Source of the DNA: Anaerolineae bacterium
GTDB taxonomy: Bacteria > Chloroflexota > Anaerolineae > JAAYZQ01
Direction of reading: 5' to 3'
Assembly: GCA_016929795.1 (NCBI GenBank)
Contig: JAFGIA010000096.1
Coordinates: 1 to 7,449, forward strand
DNA: 7,449 nt
Each line of letters begins with the position of its first letter. Position 1 is the first letter of the stretch. The notes under the pieces are model-generated. The model was not told the origin of the DNA. It saw only the letters and a program-made list of their open reading frames with translations, and did not search any database. The translations under genes were made by a program, and so were the position numbers. This document shows, in pieces, positions 5,257-7,449 of this stretch.

Positions 5257-6517
5257 AGGAAGAGGCAGGAGCTTTGAGGACAATGGTGAGGTGCGGCGGC
5301 ATTGCATGATCGTGCACGCTTACTACCCGCTCGGAGAGACGCGTGTTCAGCGGCAGGCGGAGGCGCTGCTGCGGAATGGCTACGAGGTGGACGTGATCTC
5401 GTTGAAGCAGCCGGACGAACCGGGCGTGGACGAGTTCAAGAGTGTGACGATCTATCGCCTGCCCGTGCGTCGCTACAAGAAGGGGGGGCAGCTCGTTCAG
5501 CTCCTCGAATATCTGGCGTTCTTTTTCCTGGTCATGGTCAAGGTGTCGCGGCTACACCTGGAGCACCGCTACGATACGATCCAGGCACACAGCCCGCCCG
5601 ACTTTCTCGTGATGGCCGCGTGGCTGCCACGCCTGTTGGGTGCCAGGCTGATCGTCGACCTGCACGACCTGATGCCCGAGTTTTACATGGGGCGGTTTGG
5701 CCGCGACGCCGGCAGCCTGCCCGTGCGCATCGTGCGCCTGCAGGAGCGCCTGGCGTGTGCGTTTGCCGATCACGTGATTACCGTCAGTCACCATTGGCGC
5801 CAGGCGCTCATCGACCGCGGGGTGCGTGCCGACAAGGTCAGCGTAGTGATGAACGTGGCAGACGACCAGATTTTCAGACGGCCGGAAGGATGGAAGGATG
5901 GAAGGATGGCCGCCTTCCAATCTGTCAACGGCAACGGGCACAGCCTGCGCCTGATCTATCATGGTGCCATCGTCGAGCGGTATGGCCTGGACCTGGCATT
6001 GAAGGCGATGGCCCGGGTACGGGAAGAGGCCGGCGACGACCGGGATGCGCCAGAGATTCATCTGACGCTGATCGGACGCGGGGAGTATATGAAGACGTTG
6101 ATCGAGATGGCAAAAGACCTTGGGTTGCACGACGAGATCGACTTTCATTGGGACCTCGTGCCCGCCGAGGAGCTGCCCGAGATCATATTGGAGTCGGATG
6201 CGGGCATCGTGCCATACCGCGCCGACCCATTCACAGATGGGCTGCTGCCGACCAAACTGATGGAGTACGCAGCCCTGGGTCTGCCCGCCATTGCCGCCAG
6301 AACGACTGCGATCGAGCGCTATTTTGGTGGGACGATGGTCGAGCTGTTCGAGCCGGGCAGTGTCGACGACCTGGCAGAGCAGATGATGCGGCTTTACAAC
6401 GACCGTGCGCGGCTCGACGAGCTTGCCGCCCGTGCTGAACGGTTCAACCGCAAGTACAACTGGACAAAGGTCGGCGGCGAGTACGTGGCACTGATGAAGC
6501 GGTTGGCAGACGAGTGA
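5249..6517 (+). CDS. Glycosyltransferase family 4 protein with repeat in the interdomain linker
   Basis: From the ATG at 5249 this is a 422-residue GT4 enzyme. An in-frame ATG at 5186 would add 21 residues but has a poorly placed ribosome site. Domain 1 starts at HCMIVHAYYPLGETRVQRQAEAL (18-40). It has a hydrophobic stretch (LLEYLAFFFLVMV, 85-97) likely to touch the membrane, then AHSPPDF (113-119) and IVDLHDLMPEFY (135-146). The linker holds EGWKDGRM (213-220), encoded by three 8-bp repeat units. Domain 2 starts at LRLIYHGAIVERYGLDLAL (233-251), with LIGRGEY (274-280). PTKLMEYAALGLPAIAA (334-350) carries Lys336 and Glu339, the same K-x2-E-Y pattern as the first gene of the window. It probably adds a sugar to the operon's lipid-linked glycan, as WbuB-like enzymes of O-antigen loci do; donor unknown. 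A G7 run lies at 5482-5488. Confidence 0.9.
   Translation: MSRGRGRSFEDNGEVRRHCMIVHAYYPLGETRVQRQAEALLRNGYEVDVISLKQPDEPGVDEFKSVTIYRLPVRRYKKGGQLVQLLEYLAFFFLVMVKVSRLHLEHRYDTIQAHSPPDFLVMAAWLPRLLGARLIVDLHDLMPEFYMGRFGRDAGSLPVRIVRLQERLACAFADHVITVSHHWRQALIDRGVRADKVSVVMNVADDQIFRRPEGWKDGRMAAFQSVNGNGHSLRLIYHGAIVERYGLDLALKAMARVREEAGDDRDAPEIHLTLIGRGEYMKTLIEMAKDLGLHDEIDFHWDLVPAEELPEIILESDAGIVPYRADPFTDGLLPTKLMEYAALGLPAIAARTTAIERYFGGTMVELFEPGSVDDLAEQMMRLYNDRARLDELAARAERFNRKYNWTKVGGEYVALMKRLADE
5884..5909 (+). repeat. 8-bp tandem repeat (GGAAGGAT x 3.25) inside a glycosyltransferase gene
   Basis: The octamer GGAAGGAT is repeated without error at 5884-5891, 5892-5899 and 5900-5907, followed by GG. Because 8 is not a multiple of 3, each unit is read in a different frame. 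Three units equal 24 bp, or exactly 8 codons (EGWKDGRM). The last unit can pair with CCTTCC at 5913-5918, with one more T-A pair outside, giving a 7-bp stem and a 7-nt loop. GGCCG occurs on both sides (5880-5884 and 5908-5912). The tract falls in the linker between the two GT-B domains. Confidence 0.85.
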
Positions 6518-6526
6518 AGGGAGAGG

Positions 6527-7449
6527 ATGAGGTTGAAGGTTACACGCACACTGGATGAACGAGAATGGCGCCGGTTTGTGGAGGAGCACCCGGATGGGCG
6601 CATCTTTCACACACCCGAGATGTTTGAGGTGTGGGCGCGCACGAGGGGCCACCACCCCGAGTTGTGGGCGACTATAGATGAGCACGGGCGGACGCTGGCG
6701 CTGCTGCTGCCGGTGCAGCACACGGTGCTAAATGGCAACCGGATTGTCGGCCTGCTGAGGCCGTTGAGTACGCGGGCGGTAGTGTACGGAAGCGTGCTGT
6801 GCGCACCCGGCGCCGAGGGGAGAGAGGCGCTCGCCCTGCTGCTGCAGGCCTACAGGGAGGATGTCGACCCGGCGATCCTGTTTACGGAGCTGCGGAACCT
6901 GGTCGACCTCGGCGATCTGCACCCCGTGTTGGGTGAATTTGGTTTCGAGTACGAGGAGCACCTGAATTTTCTGGTCGATCTGGATCGCCCTACGGACGAT
7001 ATTCTGGCAGACGTGAGCAGCCGGACGCGCAAGCGGATCCGGAGTGGTCTGAGAAAAGGGGAGGTCGAGATTGAAGAGGTGCAGGACGAGGCAGGAGTGC
7101 GCGAGAGCTACAGTCTGATCGAAAAGACGTATGGCCTCGCGCAGGTGCCCGTGTCTGACTATTCGCTGTTCAAGGCGGCATTTGAGGTGCTGCACCCGAA
7201 GGGGATGGTCGACTTTTTCCTCGCCCGGGTGGACGGAAAGCCGGCTGCAGTGTCGATCGATCTGATGTACAGGGACGTGGCCTATGGGTGGTACGGCGGG
7301 ACCGACAGGGAGTATAGCTCGTACGTGCCGAACGAGCTGTTGACGTGGCACGTGCTAAAGCGGAGTGCGGAACAGGGTTACCGGATGTACGACTGGGGCG
7401 GTGCGGGCAAGCCGGACGAGGAGTATGGGCCGCGCGACTTTAAGGCCAA
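6527..7449 (+). CDS. FemAB-like / GNAT-fold acyltransferase (3'-truncated by window edge)
   Basis: The frame opens at the ATG at 6527, 9 bp after the previous stop, behind AAGGGAG (6517-6523). It stays open to the right edge, giving 307 complete residues. The N-terminal part has GRIFHTPEMFEVW (24-36), the usual opening of FemAB-like proteins. SSRTRKRIRSGLRKGEVEIEEV (164-185) matches their basic helix before the second GNAT-like domain. FFLARVDGKPAAVSIDLMYRDVAYGWYGGTD (230-260) is the core strand pair, and MYDWGGAGKPDEEYGPRDFKA (287-307) is the near-terminal motif, after which perhaps a few dozen residues are missing. By family knowledge FemABX proteins transfer amino acids from aminoacyl-tRNA to peptidoglycan precursors, and relatives in polysaccharide loci are thought to acylate or aminoacylate sugars. 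Its place at the end of a row of glycosyltransferases favours a glycan-decorating role. The acyl donor and acceptor are unknown. A role in peptidoglycan bridge synthesis remains possible. Confidence 0.85.
   Translation, partial: MRLKVTRTLDEREWRRFVEEHPDGRIFHTPEMFEVWARTRGHHPELWATIDEHGRTLALLLPVQHTVLNGNRIVGLLRPLSTRAVVYGSVLCAPGAEGREALALLLQAYREDVDPAILFTELRNLVDLGDLHPVLGEFGFEYEEHLNFLVDLDRPTDDILADVSSRTRKRIRSGLRKGEVEIEEVQDEAGVRESYSLIEKTYGLAQVPVSDYSLFKAAFEVLHPKGMVDFFLARVDGKPAAVSIDLMYRDVAYGWYGGTDREYSSYVPNELLTWHVLKRSAEQGYRMYDWGGAGKPDEEYGPRDFKA

Noticed and set aside
5899..5919. Hairpin formed by the last octamer unit and CCTTCC as a regulatory element
   Set aside because: A 7-bp stem with a 7-nt loop inside a coding region, without a T tract, is likely a by-product of the repeat.
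5552..6721. Long open frame on the minus strand (389 codons), antisense to the GT4 gene at 5249
   Set aside because: It shows no recognisable domain and is opposite a well-supported glycosyltransferase.

Overview
This window is a densely packed, one-directional stretch of a cell-surface polysaccharide (glycan) biosynthesis operon from a high-GC bacterium. All seven genes are on the + strand. Junctions are overlaps, direct abutments or gaps of a few bases, with one exception. No RNA gene, phage gene, transposase or CRISPR array is visible. The host cannot be named from this sequence. High GC, Shine-Dalgarno-led starts and short tandem arrays would fit a Chloroflexota-like or other environmental high-GC bacterium, but that is only an impression.

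Layout. Position 1-791 is the C-terminal part of a GT4-type glycosyltransferase, cut by the window edge. Position 788-1978 is a second GT4 glycosyltransferase. Position 1979-2042 is the only real intergenic gap: an AT-rich heptad repeat array inside a pair of 10-bp direct repeats. Position 2043-3140 is a Gfo/Idh/MocA-type NAD(P)-dependent oxidoreductase. Position 3130-4218 is an extended-SDR (NAD-dependent epimerase / 3beta-HSD-like) protein. Position 4219-5256 is a divergent GT-B glycosyltransferase. Position 5249-6517 is another GT4 glycosyltransferase, with an 8-bp tandem repeat in its interdomain linker. Position 6527-7449 is a FemAB-like / GNAT-fold acyltransferase, cut by the right edge.

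How the genes may work together (inference). The four glycosyltransferases would add sugars one after another to a lipid-linked or protein-linked acceptor at the cytoplasmic membrane. The oxidoreductase and SDR protein, which overlap by 11 bp, probably make or modify a sugar donor. The FemAB-like protein may add an aminoacyl or acyl group to the glycan or its sugar precursor. No polymerase, flippase, initiating phosphoglycosyltransferase or chain-length regulator is in the window, so the product cannot be assigned.

The individual families are all known. The points most worth a second look are the repeat-bearing gap at 1974-2063, which looks like an insertion that moved the start of the oxidoreductase gene, and the non-triplet octamer array inside the last glycosyltransferase.
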